A DNA stretch of 53,676 nucleotides, taken from positions 1 through 53,676 of the forward strand of contig JAPPJC010000053.1 of assembly GCA_028820455.1 (NCBI GenBank), given 5' to 3'. The DNA is from Acidimicrobiaceae bacterium. GTDB taxonomy: Bacteria > Actinomycetota > Acidimicrobiia > Acidimicrobiales > Aldehydirespiratoraceae. The notes under the pieces are model-generated. The model was not told where the DNA came from and did not search any database. It saw nothing but the letters and a program-made list of their open reading frames with translations. Shown here piece by piece: positions 35,767 through 43,840 of the stretch (its first letter is position 1; each line of letters starts with the position of its first letter). The translations under genes were made by a program, and so were the position numbers.

Positions 35767-35786
35767 GGTTACTCTTGGTTACTCTT
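35767..35786. repeat. Tandem 10-bp repeat
   Basis: ggttactctt occurs twice in direct succession (35767-35776, 35777-35786), within a convergent intergenic gap that otherwise shows nothing. Confidence 0.85.
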
Positions 35787-35877
35787 GCTTACGTATTTTC
35801 CGAAGTTCGGTCAAGCGAAAAATCTGTTTGCTGTTCTTGTGCTGACCCTACCCCAACACCGTAATGTCGATATGCCT

Positions 35878-36957
35878 TCATTGCCATTTTTTGAGTTCAG
35901 CAAGGATTTGTTCTGATGGGTTGACCTCAGGGATAACCGCTTGACAACGATGAACCTGGTAGTTGGCTAAAAACTCATCGATTACAATGTCGTCAAAACG
36001 ACTTAACACGATATTTTGGCCTAAGCCGTCTTCACGGTCAGTGCAGTCGCGCCACAGCAAAGTAGGAACCCCGATGAGGGCGCATTCTTCTTGTATCGAT
36101 CCTCCATCGGTTACAACTAGAGGCGCATCTACTAGTAGGGCGATAAACTCAGCATGAGGTAGTAGAGGAACGATTTGCACTCCTGCTGCTCGCAAATTCT
36201 TCCAAGTTTCTTTGGGGATCACCCGTTTAGTCGGACTATGAACAATCCAGCACACCGGCATCTTTTGTGCTAGTTTTCTTGCAAGATCAAACAGTTTTTG
36301 TCTGCGTGACCGGCTGTGCAGATTTTCAACTCTGTGCATTGTTATTATCACAGGCGACGTCTCGAGCTGTTTTGTCTCTGCATGATGCTTGACAGCAGCT
36401 CGCAAAGATTCCAGCACAGTGTTGTTTTCTTGTTTGATTATCTGACCCTTTACACCACTTCTGCGTAAATTTGCGGCTGCGGTCGCACTAGGAGCGAACA
36501 GTACATCAGCTATTCGGCCTACTATGACACGAATTATCTCTTCTGGAAAGGGTTGAAACCATCTGTATGTGCGCAGGCCTGCTTCTACATGAGCAACAGC
36601 TAGTCCCGCTCGCCAAGCTAGTAGAGTACTGAGCAGTGTGGTAGGAGTATCTCCATGCACTATACAAACTCCGCTTTCCCCGCCAAAAATATGCTGGCGT
36701 AATCTGGGTTTCAATATAAAATGTTTAGCAATGCCCAGACTCCAAAGCAGTGCTTGCGATACAGAAACGACATCGCAATTTCCACCTAATAACACTTCAG
36801 GGTCTCGTAATCCCAGTTCATCGCGCAATGAGACGGTCAAATCGGCATGTTGACCCGAATCGATCAAGCGGTACTCCACACCCGTTTTGTCCATCCGCTG
36901 TAATAGCGGAGCCATTTTCACATATTGGGCCTTAGTGCCAATGAAAACGTGTATCAC
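35878..36957 (-). CDS. UDP-N-acetylglucosamine 2-epimerase (WecB/MnaA-like)
   Basis: GTG 36957 (VIHVFIGTKAQYVKMAPLL) gives 360 residues and the family's normal N-terminus; the longer frame adds 30 atypical residues. Typical blocks are HGDTPTTLLSTLLAWRAGLA, HVEAGLRTYRWFQPFPEE, ITMHRVENLHSRSR and VVTDGGSIQEECALIGVPTL. The enzyme interconverts UDP-GlcNAc and UDP-ManNAc for cell-wall glycopolymers. It is convergent with the membrane protein gene. A nucleotide-sugar hydrolase variant cannot be excluded. Confidence 0.88.
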   Translation of the reverse strand: MIHVFIGTKAQYVKMAPLLQRMDKTGVEYRLIDSGQHADLTVSLRDELGLRDPEVLLGGNCDVVSVSQALLWSLGIAKHFILKPRLRQHIFGGESGVCIVHGDTPTTLLSTLLAWRAGLAVAHVEAGLRTYRWFQPFPEEIIRVIVGRIADVLFAPSATAAANLRRSGVKGQIIKQENNTVLESLRAAVKHHAETKQLETSPVIITMHRVENLHSRSRRQKLFDLARKLAQKMPVCWIVHSPTKRVIPKETWKNLRAAGVQIVPLLPHAEFIALLVDAPLVVTDGGSIQEECALIGVPTLLWRDCTDREDGLGQNIVLSRFDDIVIDEFLANYQVHRCQAVIPEVNPSEQILAELKKWQ

Positions 36958-37215
36958 GTCACGCAGTGAAACTAAGCTTAGAGTGGTTTGACTTATGCGA
37001 TTTAGATTTTGAGATTCGCAATCAAGCCAAAAACAAAACAGCGACAACTAGCTGGTATCGATGATATATCACACTGCCAGAAATGCATTAGCGGCTAAGA
37101 GTGTATTGCTTTGCCGGTACTAACAGCAGTTTGAACTCATGATAGGACTTGAGTATAACACTTTCATACTAAGAACATTTTTGGCTTTGGCCAGGATTTA
37201 GCAGATGACTGCTTG

Positions 37216-37683
37216 CTATGCGGATATTCTAATATTGCTGTGGCCTGAAGTGCGAGTAGAAGGCTCATGGTTCAGTATTAAAGACCTCATCTCCTGCTCA
37301 GCTGAACGATGCCTCCAATGTGCAGAAACGCACAATAGGGGAAGCATCAGCATATTGGTAGTGAAGAGCATAGTCCAACCAGCTACTCCAGTTGCTGGAA
37401 TCGAAATAAAAGCAACCAATGAGATTACGGTCAATATCATAGCAATTTTGCGACGACGCAGACCGGCTTCATACGATGAACGAGGCAGATCGAGCAATAG
37501 GCGCTTACCATTCATTGAAGATGAAAAGTCGAAATCGCTGTTCTTTCCACTGAGTGCACTCAAGTGTCTAGTAAAAGCCTTTGTTCTGTTTTTTCCTTGC
37601 CATTTGACGTTGGCGTCTGTAAATGGATAAAAAAAGTATCCTAGCCATACAACTACAAGTAGGATCAAAAAAAGTAGGGTCAT
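37216..37683 (-). CDS. Small membrane protein, candidate GlpR (receptor of gephyrin-like Glp)
   Basis: 155 residues with three hydrophobic helices: one at the N-terminus (about 3-20), then a cytoplasmic-looking basic loop with LLLDLPRSSYEAGLRRRKIA, then two more helices (about 80-98 and 103-120) and a polar tail. Many actinobacteria encode a protein of this layout near the moeA homologue; in corynebacteria it is GlpR, which binds the gephyrin-like Glp during division. moeA/glp is 2.7 kb away here. The assignment rests on topology and context, not on a clear motif. Confidence 0.5.
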   Translation of the reverse strand: MTLLFLILLVVVWLGYFFYPFTDANVKWQGKNRTKAFTRHLSALSGKNSDFDFSSSMNGKRLLLDLPRSSYEAGLRRRKIAMILTVISLVAFISIPATGVAGWTMLFTTNMLMLPLLCVSAHWRHRSAEQEMRSLILNHEPSTRTSGHSNIRISA

Positions 37684-38246
37684 TTATGTTGCCTCCGTAT
37701 CCGCACGGCCTGCCAAGAATTATCGATTAGAATCATGCTCAACTCAGACTTTAGGAGATTGCTTTCAGATAACGTTTGCTGTGTGCGTTATAGTATGTCA
37801 GTGATTCTGTCAAATATGTAACACTGCTAAATATGCAACACAGATAATCTTTGGTATCGCAGTCTGTATCTTCGTCTTCTATGTCTGTGTTCTGACCTTT
37901 GCGTTCCGTGTTCTCTGTTGCACTAGACAGCCGTTCTATATCGTCATTTCAGTATAACGCCATTACTACGTCATTACTACGTTATTATTGCGAAATGTGT
38001 GACAATCTGTAATATGCACTCAACAATATATACTATGATTGTTACTAAAGATACAACTCTTTGTCATAAAAAAATACATTTCTCTTTGTCATAAAAAATA
38101 CATTTCACATTTCTTCTAATTGTCATAAAATCGCTGCGGGCAATCGGCTATTCAATTAAGGGGTTTCATTTACGGCTATGCTTCGTGGGAGGGCCAGTGG
38201 GAATCTCCACGTGCTGATGCGGATGATGCCGGGGTTTCATTTACGG
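37684..38246. other. AT-rich gap with small tandem repeats
   Basis: No gene is recognised in 563 bp. It holds a 25-bp tandem repeat at 38057-38105, short repeats of cattactacg around 37971-37982, and the displaced copy of the moaC-end repeat. Confidence 0.5.
38057..38105. repeat. Tandem 25/24-bp AT-rich repeat
   Basis: A unit beginning ctctttgtcataaaa and ending tacattt occurs at 38057-38081 and 38082-38105, differing by one A. A third partial copy (attgtcataaaa) lies near 38119-38130. Confidence 0.9.
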
Positions 38247-38262
38247 CTATGCTTCGTGGGAG
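38160..38262. repeat. Direct-repeat pair, 32 bp exact, 39-bp insert (period 71), at the moaC 3' end
   Basis: Exact copies lie at 38160-38191 and 38231-38262, beginning ggggtttcatttacgg. The right copy holds the moaC stop (38247-38249) and its last codons; the left copy is displaced downstream. The unique insert 38192-38230 is about 61% G+C by hand count in an otherwise AT-rich gap and is an open frame (GQWESPRADADDA) on the plus strand. Confidence 0.97.
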
Positions 38263-38726
38263 TGACTGTAGTAGGCACCCGAACGACCTCCGGTTTTTTC
38301 CTGTAAGACAATCTCACCTATGACCATTGATCGGTCTAAAGATTTACACATGTCGTAAATTGTAAGTGCCGCAACGCTGCAGGCGGTTAGTGCTTCCATC
38401 TCAACACCAGTACGATCAACAGCTGTTACTTTTGCTGTGATCTCAATGATCTTCTTGTGAATCACAAAATCAACACGAGCTGAGCTTATAGTTAACCCAT
38501 GACATAGAGGAATCAGTTCTGAAGTTCGTTTGGCAGCTTGTATTCCCGCTACACGAGCTACGCTTAACACATCACCTTTTGCAACTTTCTGCTGCGCAAC
38601 CCTAGTAGCTACATCTGTCGTGGTAAAAACTTTTCCTTGCGCAACAGCAGCTCTGCGCGTTGGGGTCTTGTTTGCAATATCCACCATTTGTGCTTGTTGT
38701 TTTTCATCAAGGTGAGTGAAGCTCAT
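38247..38726 (-). CDS. moaC: Cyclic pyranopterin monophosphate synthase MoaC
   Basis: The second enzyme of molybdenum-cofactor synthesis. ATG 38726 (MSFTHLDEKQQAQMVDI) gives 159 residues. Conserved blocks are IPLCHGLTISSARVDF, VTAVDRTGVEMEALTACSVA and LTIYDMCKSLDRSM. It starts right after the moaA stop, so the two are coupled. The end of the gene lies in a direct-repeat pair. Confidence 0.94.
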   Translation of the reverse strand: MSFTHLDEKQQAQMVDIANKTPTRRAAVAQGKVFTTTDVATRVAQQKVAKGDVLSVARVAGIQAAKRTSELIPLCHGLTISSARVDFVIHKKIIEITAKVTAVDRTGVEMEALTACSVAALTIYDMCKSLDRSMVIGEIVLQEKTGGRSGAYYSHSHEA

Positions 38727-38728
38727 TT

Positions 38729-39715
38729 TTAACCGCCGATCTGGGACATGGAACGGCGGGGGCGAATAAAGTTCACTTGATTTATCTGATGTCCTGCCCA
38801 TTTTGTTGCTACTGAAGTTGATACTGCTGAGGCTATTTCGTCGTCGGTAGCTTTGTTACGCAAGAGTTTTCGTATGTCTGTTTCACTGGTGGCAAATAGG
38901 CAGTTACGGAATTGTCCCTCTGCTGTTATTCTCACCCGGTCACAAGTCGTGCAAAATGATTCACTCACTGATGCAACTATCCCTATGTAGCCTTTTCCAT
39001 CAAGAAATCGATATCGAGTAGCTGGTGCCGACGTACGCACAACAGGTTCTATAGGGCTAACGCTGTTCACCAGGTATCTGATTTCGTCAGCAGTTATGAC
39101 TTGGTTGTTGCCCCATTTTTGATCGGCGTCTAAAGGCATAAACTCTATGAATCTGACTTCGATCCCTTTTTCACGGCCGAAGGCTACGAAGTCGGCTATT
39201 TCGTCGTCGTTGGCACCGCGAATTAAGACGCAGTTAATTTTCACGGGTCTAAAACCGACAGCAATAGCCGCATCGATTCCTTCTAAAACACGCGACAGCA
39301 TATCACGGCGAGACAGCTCAGCAAAGCGTTCAGCGCGCAATGAGTCACACGAAATGTTGACTCTGTTCAAACCGGCTTTTCGTAATTCGCGTGCTATTAA
39401 AGGCAACGAAACACCGTTGGTGGTCATTGCCAGATCAACCGGTAGTTTTGCTAGCTTCTTGATAAGAACAGGCAGTTTAGCTCGCACAGTAGGTTCGCCA
39501 CCGGTAATACGTATACTGTTGAAGCCGTAATATTCCACCATGATTTTAGCCACACGGGTAATTTCTTCAAAGGTGAGTAAATCGGCTCGGGATACCCACT
39601 TCAAACCTTCAGCAGGCATGCAGTAGGTGCATCTGAAATTGCAACGATCTGTAACCGAAATGCGAAGATCGCGATGGACCCGGCCAAACCCGTCTACAAG
39701 CTGCTTTACCATCAT
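38729..39715 (-). CDS. moaA: GTP 3',8-cyclase MoaA
   Basis: A radical-SAM enzyme that converts GTP in the first step of molybdenum-cofactor synthesis. 328 residues. The SAM cluster motif is CNFRCTYC (N-terminal third). The C-terminal second iron-sulfur site is in FCTTCDRVRITAEGQFRNCL. ITGGEPTVRAKLP and VNISCDSLRAERF are also conserved. It forms a pair with moaC. The expected C-terminal GG tail of MoaA is present as the last two residues (QIGG). Confidence 0.95.
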   Translation of the reverse strand: MMVKQLVDGFGRVHRDLRISVTDRCNFRCTYCMPAEGLKWVSRADLLTFEEITRVAKIMVEYYGFNSIRITGGEPTVRAKLPVLIKKLAKLPVDLAMTTNGVSLPLIARELRKAGLNRVNISCDSLRAERFAELSRRDMLSRVLEGIDAAIAVGFRPVKINCVLIRGANDDEIADFVAFGREKGIEVRFIEFMPLDADQKWGNNQVITADEIRYLVNSVSPIEPVVRTSAPATRYRFLDGKGYIGIVASVSESFCTTCDRVRITAEGQFRNCLFATSETDIRKLLRNKATDDEIASAVSTSVATKWAGHQINQVNFIRPRRSMSQIGG

Positions 39716-39778
39716 CTAACAGGCTACTAGCTATTTCCAGACACTTTAGCCGGTTGTTGTGTCATGTTTGTTCAAGCT

Positions 39779-40360
39779 TTAGCGGCTGCGCTGATCTTGG
39801 GCGGCCGTGGTTGCCAGTTGGTCTACTATCTCATTCCACTCGTCTCCTGAATGCCCTTTCACCCAGTGCCAGGATATTTCTTGCTTACGAGCTATAAAAA
39901 GGTCTATTAAGGGTTCCCAAAGATCGCGATTGGCTACTGGTTTTTTGTTGGCATTGCGCCAACCACGTTTCTGCCATAAAACATACCATTCATCACGGAA
40001 ACAATTCACCACATAAGCCGAGTCTGAAATCACTTTAACAGGCCCACTGATCGCCTGTAACGCCATTAAAACTGCGGTGAGTTCCATCCGTTGGTTGGTG
40101 GTGTGAGACTCAGCCCCACTAGCCCATGGTCCTTTTGGTATCACCCACGCCCAGCCTCCCGGGCCAGGATTTCCGAGGCAGGCTCCATCCGTGTAAACGA
40201 CAACAAGATCAGATGCTGGAAGTGATTGTTGCATATCGCTGCTATCTTGCTCGAGTCGATGGCGTCGGCGGACAACAAGATCAGATGCTGGAAGTGATTG
40301 TTGCATAGGCTGATCTAACTGTATGGGAAATGCCTGTTGCTTGGGTTGAGGTTGTGCCAT
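39779..40360 (-). CDS. rnhA: Ribonuclease HI with duplicated N-terminus
   Basis: Cleaves RNA in RNA-DNA hybrids. 193 residues from ATG 40360, which overlaps the moeA stop by one base (TAATG). The catalytic carboxylates are Asp58 (VVYTDGACLGNPGPGG), Glu93 (NQRMELTAV), Asp113 (ISDSAYVV) and Asp180, with His170 in the flexible loop (VKGHSGDEWNE). The first 54 residues are unusual: MQQSLPASDLVV occurs twice, separated by 12 residues. A 72-bp in-frame insertion (37-bp duplication plus 35 new bases) caused this. ATG 40234 may be the original start or may still be used. Confidence 0.93.
   Translation of the reverse strand: MAQPQPKQQAFPIQLDQPMQQSLPASDLVVRRRHRLEQDSSDMQQSLPASDLVVVYTDGACLGNPGPGGWAWVIPKGPWASGAESHTTNQRMELTAVLMALQAISGPVKVISDSAYVVNCFRDEWYVLWQKRGWRNANKKPVANRDLWEPLIDLFIARKQEISWHWVKGHSGDEWNEIVDQLATTAAQDQRSR
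40199..40307. repeat. Direct-repeat pair, 37 bp exact, 35-bp insert (period 72), inside the rnhA 5' end
   Basis: Exact copies lie at 40199-40235 and 40271-40307, beginning gacaacaagatcagatg. Both carry an in-frame ATG and the codons for MQQSLPASDLVV. The repeat ends form the inverted pair CAACAA/TTGTTG. The insert 40236-40270 is about 63% G+C by hand count. 25 of its bases match the 5' end of tlyA (about 33219-33243) at 21 positions. Confidence 0.98.
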
Positions 40361-41664
40361 TATGTGAAGCCATTCATGAAAACATTCAGGGGTATTACAT
40401 CAACTACATCACCCGGGTTTATAACAAGATTATCCTGTACTACTGCCAGTCCATTGGCTTGAGCCATAGTTGCAAGCTGATGAGAACCTTGACCGTCAAT
40501 TCGAGCGACTTGCAGCGTTCCTTGTTCGCTGTGCTTTGTAAAAACTCGTATGTAATGTGTTTTACCATCACGAGGATGTGATAATGTGTTTTGGCTTACT
40601 GCGCGTATGGTGAAGGGTCCTAAAGCATCTGCATCATATCCTGCCATAGCACGCAAAGCAGGCTTGGCTAGCAACTCGAAACTAACCATCGACGAAACCG
40701 GATTACCTGGAAGGCCGAAAACTGGTATTCCTTGCACAAGCCCAAAAGCGAACGGTTTTGCCGGTTTAATGGCGATTTGCATCCAGCGCATTTCGCCAAG
40801 CTGCTCTAATACTGTTTTCACGTAATCATAATCACCCATCGACACACCACCTGATGACAACACAGCGTCGCATTCGTTGATTGCATACTGCAAGACACTC
40901 TTTATGTCATCTTCGTTGTCGCGGGCGATTCCCAGATCAACACCTATAAAACCGGCTTGATCAACCAAACCGAGCAAGCTGTTTCGGTTACTGTCACGGA
41001 TCTGTCCACGCTGTAGCCGTATAGGCTCATCCACTAATTCGTCACCTGTTGACATCACACCAACCCGCGGCCTCCTATAAGTGGCTACCTGATAGCAACC
41101 GATACTTGCCAAAACACCAAGATGACCGGGTTGGAGAGGTGTTCCAGCTTGGAGCACGATCTGACCCGCTGAAATGTCATCGCCAGCATGGCGGATATGA
41201 TCGCCAGGTTGCACTGTCCGGCTAATGACCACCCGCTCGAGATCAAGTTGGTTGGAGGTGGAGGTGGAGATCGTTGTAGAGTTAAACTCAGTAAGTGCTG
41301 ACTCCAAAGAATCAGCTGGTTTCAGCAAACGAGTGTTTTCCACCATTATCACCGCATCAGCACCTGCGGGCATTACTGCCCCGGTCATGATCCGTACAGC
41401 CTCATTAGGACCTACGTTGATGTTTTTGTCGTCGCCGGCTGAGATTGTTTCCACAACATTAAGAGTTACCGGTGTGTTCACAGTATCTATAGACCGTAAA
41501 GCGTAACCATCTACTGCTGTATTGGTAAAAGGCGGAATCGTTTCAGTTGAGACCACTGATTCTGTGAGCACTAATCCCAGCGCATTCTTCAAGGGTACGA
41601 CAGTTCTAGGTAATGGTTCGATCTGCTTCAAAACGTAAGATTGAGCTTCAGATAAGGGAATCAT
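40360..41664 (-). CDS. moeA: Molybdopterin molybdenumtransferase MoeA / gephyrin-like Glp
   Basis: Inserts molybdate into adenylated molybdopterin. ATG 41664 gives 434 residues. Motifs are PPFTNTAVDGYAL, VMPAGADAVIMVE, MSTGDELVDEP, SSGGVSMGDYDYVKTVLEQL and VFGLPGNPVSSMVSFELLA. A Thr/Ser-rich loop near residues 129-140 (SALTEFNSTTISTSTSNQ) is extra. In corynebacteria a MoeA homologue (Glp) also binds FtsZ together with the membrane protein GlpR; a GlpR-like gene is nearby. Translation is coupled to rnhA by TAATG. Confidence 0.92.
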   Translation of the reverse strand: MIPLSEAQSYVLKQIEPLPRTVVPLKNALGLVLTESVVSTETIPPFTNTAVDGYALRSIDTVNTPVTLNVVETISAGDDKNINVGPNEAVRIMTGAVMPAGADAVIMVENTRLLKPADSLESALTEFNSTTISTSTSNQLDLERVVISRTVQPGDHIRHAGDDISAGQIVLQAGTPLQPGHLGVLASIGCYQVATYRRPRVGVMSTGDELVDEPIRLQRGQIRDSNRNSLLGLVDQAGFIGVDLGIARDNEDDIKSVLQYAINECDAVLSSGGVSMGDYDYVKTVLEQLGEMRWMQIAIKPAKPFAFGLVQGIPVFGLPGNPVSSMVSFELLAKPALRAMAGYDADALGPFTIRAVSQNTLSHPRDGKTHYIRVFTKHSEQGTLQVARIDGQGSHQLATMAQANGLAVVQDNLVINPGDVVDVIPLNVFMNGFT

Positions 41665-41713
41665 TGTCAAACTATCCTATAACATCTATGCGACTTATAC
41701 TGGTTAAGCAGTT

Positions 41714-42307
41714 TTAGACTTTTAGTTCTTTACCACGCCATAAGTGTTGTAAGTTTGAGCGGTGACACCAAAGGATGATAAGAACTACCACTGCTACTGT
41801 CAATATTTCCTCTGATGAGCGACCTCCAATTATCACTGATGCGAAATAGATAGCGGTGACACTAAACGATGCCAGTGCCGCTATCCTAGTCAATCGGCAA
41901 ACAACCACAAATGTTGTAATGCATATCGCAAACAATAATGGGTCCAAAACCAACACCCCACCCGCGGATGTGGCTACACCTTTACCGCCACGTAGTTTGC
42001 TCCTTGGCAGCAACTTCAATATGGGCCAGATGTGGCCAAGTATTGCACCGACCCATGCAGCAAGCATTGCCCTGCGATCCCACAACAATGATGCCATCAA
42101 AGTGGGTATCGCACCTTTAGCCATATCTATGAGCCCAACAGTAATACCAGCTGCCCGACCTCCAATACGATATATATTGCTAGCTCCAGGATTGCCAGAA
42201 CCTTCGCTTAGAGGATTGCGATCAATACAACGGCCGACTAAGAGGGCTGTTGGAAACATGCCCAAAATGTAAGCAACAATCCCTATTGCAATAATTGTTG
42301 TATTCAT
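41714..42307 (-). CDS. plsY: Acyl-phosphate:glycerol-3-phosphate acyltransferase PlsY
   Basis: A 197-residue membrane enzyme that makes lysophosphatidic acid, the first step of phospholipid synthesis; PlsC at 19 kb does the second step. The family motifs are present in order: GSGNPGASNIYRIGG, then AAWVGAILGHIWPI, then RGGKGVATSAGGVL. About five hydrophobic helices are visible. The order moeA-plsY is not a known functional link. Confidence 0.92.
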   Translation of the reverse strand: MNTTIIAIGIVAYILGMFPTALLVGRCIDRNPLSEGSGNPGASNIYRIGGRAAGITVGLIDMAKGAIPTLMASLLWDRRAMLAAWVGAILGHIWPILKLLPRSKLRGGKGVATSAGGVLVLDPLLFAICITTFVVVCRLTRIAALASFSVTAIYFASVIIGGRSSEEILTVAVVVLIILWCHRSNLQHLWRGKELKV

Positions 42308-42529
42308 AGTTTTGAATAATAGGCACTCTTAAGCCTTATTTGGGTTTGCTTTACTTGCTTTACCAAACTTTGTGGTTGTTTTTTGTTCAATCAGTAGACC
42401 TGTTAGTTAGCCTACGAACACAACCAACAACATTGAAATTAATAAAATATCATTGAATGATTTAAAAATGTCATTTTTTTCTGTTAGCATGTAGCTGTCG
42501 TTGGTGTGAGAGTGCTAACCTACGCGTTC

Positions 42530-42925
42530 ATGCCAATGTACGACTATAGATGTGATCTTTGTGACATTCAGTTTGAAGTGCGTCAGTCATTTCAGGATGA
42601 TGCACTTATTGTATGTCCTGCTGTTGCAGCTATGCCTGGTTGCAAAAAGCCTGGTGAAGGAATTGTTAAAAAAATATTTGCTAGCGTGGGAATTGCTTTC
42701 AAAGGGGAAGGTTTTTACAAGAACGACCATGGTTCTCATGCTAAAAGCCGCAGAACAGAGCAAGAAGCAGCGCAAGCCAACGTTGACAGTAAAAGCAAAA
42801 CTAAAGATAAAGATGCCTCTTCGGATAGTTCTTCTTCGCAAAATAATAAAAAAGACAAAGAACAAACTTCTAGCAACAAGAGTCATAATTCCAGCAAGGC
42901 AGAAACACCTGACATCACTTCATAA
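42530..42925 (+). CDS. FmdB-type zinc-ribbon protein
   Basis: 131 residues from ATG 42530 (MPMYDYRCDLCD); the family begins MPxYxYxC, so this start is preferred to the upstream GTG. A CxxC pair (RCDLC) and a second Cys pair (CPAVAAMPGC) form the expected zinc ribbon. The second pair is widened by an insertion. The rest is a Lys/Ser/Glu-rich disordered tail (KTKDKDASSDSSSSQNNKKD). The small FmdB proteins are putative regulatory or folding factors. A neighbouring SAF-domain gene is a common actinobacterial association. Confidence 0.8.
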   Translation: MPMYDYRCDLCDIQFEVRQSFQDDALIVCPAVAAMPGCKKPGEGIVKKIFASVGIAFKGEGFYKNDHGSHAKSRRTEQEAAQANVDSKSKTKDKDASSDSSSSQNNKKDKEQTSSNKSHNSSKAETPDITS

Positions 42926-42937
42926 GCAACAGTGTAC

Positions 42938-43047
42938 ATAGTGCAAGTGACGTGAAGTTCTATAGCCGGGAAGTGGACTACTCAAACCTAACGGGATGAC
43001 TGGTGGCGAATAGTGCAAGTGACGTGAAGCTCTATAGCCGGGAAGTG
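42938..43047. repeat. Direct-repeat pair, 38 bp (37/38), 34-bp insert (period 72), upstream of the SAF gene
   Basis: Copies lie at 42938-42975 and 43010-43047, containing gtgcaagtgacgtgaag and ctatagccgggaagtg, with one transition. The right copy ends 7 bp before ATG 43055 and carries the likely ribosome site; the left copy is displaced toward fmdB. The unique insert is 42976-43009. Confidence 0.96.
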
Positions 43048-43054
43048 TGATTTG

Positions 43055-43495
43055 ATGGTACGACCTGCAGCAGGACGCAGCACTTTAGGCCTTATAAGGC
43101 TAGCGCGATATCGTTATCGTGGTGTTCGTTGGATTGCAGCAATCGGAGCAGCGATCGCCGCTTTTTTGGCGTTGAGCTATAATTCCGGCGAATCTGCTTA
43201 TCATGTTCTACCGCATTCTGCTCAAATATTGAATGAGGAAAAGTTGGCTGCGCGCTTGCCTGCAGCCACAAGGGGTGTTTCCATACCTACGATTAGTGAG
43301 ATATTCATGCCCGGTGATTATGTCGATGTTCATAAAATCAGTACTGGAAAGATTGTCGTAAGCAACGCTTTGCTCGTAGAAGTCACCGGTGACGACACGG
43401 TCGTAGCTATACCTACCGGACAGGTTGATGCTGTTGTCGATGCTGTAACCACTGGGGGAATAATGCTAGTACTAGTACCCCGCTCAGCCTTGTAG
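43055..43495 (+). CDS. SAF-domain membrane protein (second CpaB/RcpC-like protein)
   Basis: 146 residues from ATG 43055; an in-frame TTG precedes it. A basic N-terminus is followed by one membrane helix (about 27-41) and an extracytoplasmic part with SAF/RcpC-like features (IFMPGDYVDVHKIS, IPTGQVDAVVDAV, IMLVLVPRSAL). It is shorter than the cpaB of the Tad locus. Its typical actinobacterial place after fmdB suggests a role outside the main pilus cluster. The gap before it contains the 38-bp repeat pair. Confidence 0.7.
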   Translation: MVRPAAGRSTLGLIRLARYRYRGVRWIAAIGAAIAAFLALSYNSGESAYHVLPHSAQILNEEKLAARLPAATRGVSIPTISEIFMPGDYVDVHKISTGKIVVSNALLVEVTGDDTVVAIPTGQVDAVVDAVTTGGIMLVLVPRSAL

Positions 43496-43653
43496 ACTTG
43501 CTAATGAAACACAAATTTGCCCGCCACTGTAAGCACTATAACTCTAATAAGAGTAACTATAATATCCAAATCAGGCTAGCATCGCCTAACAAAATACGAA
43601 TTATCCAATGGGCATGCTAAATTTGACAAGCAAAACTGAGAAGAGAGATAAGA

Positions 43654-43818
43654 ATGGAAAAATATAAGGTTGTTTTCACAGGGAATCTTGGTGACTATTA
43701 TCCAGTTGCAATAGCTTTACTAGTATTGTCGATACTCACAGCAGGAATATTGCTACCAGTCTGGGTTTACTGGTCATTTCATTATTTTTTGAACCAATTA
43801 GAGATTATACCTAGTTGA
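43654..43818 (+). CDS. Small (54-residue) membrane protein
   Basis: A short frame from ATG 43654, with GAGAAGAGAGAT as a ribosome site, to TGA 43816-43818. It begins MEKYKVVFTGNLGDYYPVAI and continues with a hydrophobic helix (LLVLSILTAGILLPVWVYW) and a polar end. The FTGNLGDYY start followed by a hydrophobic helix and a Pro-Trp turn resembles the first segment of DUF898/YjgN-type membrane proteins (FxGxGGEYF...TLGIYxPW). It therefore looks like a real small gene. Function is unknown. Confidence 0.55.
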   Translation: MEKYKVVFTGNLGDYYPVAIALLVLSILTAGILLPVWVYWSFHYFLNQLEIIPS

Positions 43819-43840
43819 GAACCTGATTTAAAGCTGTTTA

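Noticed and set aside
42483-42519. CIRCE-like element upstream of fmdB (GTTAGCA ... GAGTGCTAAC)
   Set aside because: The right half matches a CIRCE arm, but the left arm is only six to seven bases and the spacing is 17 or more instead of 9, so HrcA control is not supported.
43623-43651. Promoter TTGACA before the 54-residue ORF
   Set aside because: No -10 box at the right distance; the expected position coincides with the ribosome site.
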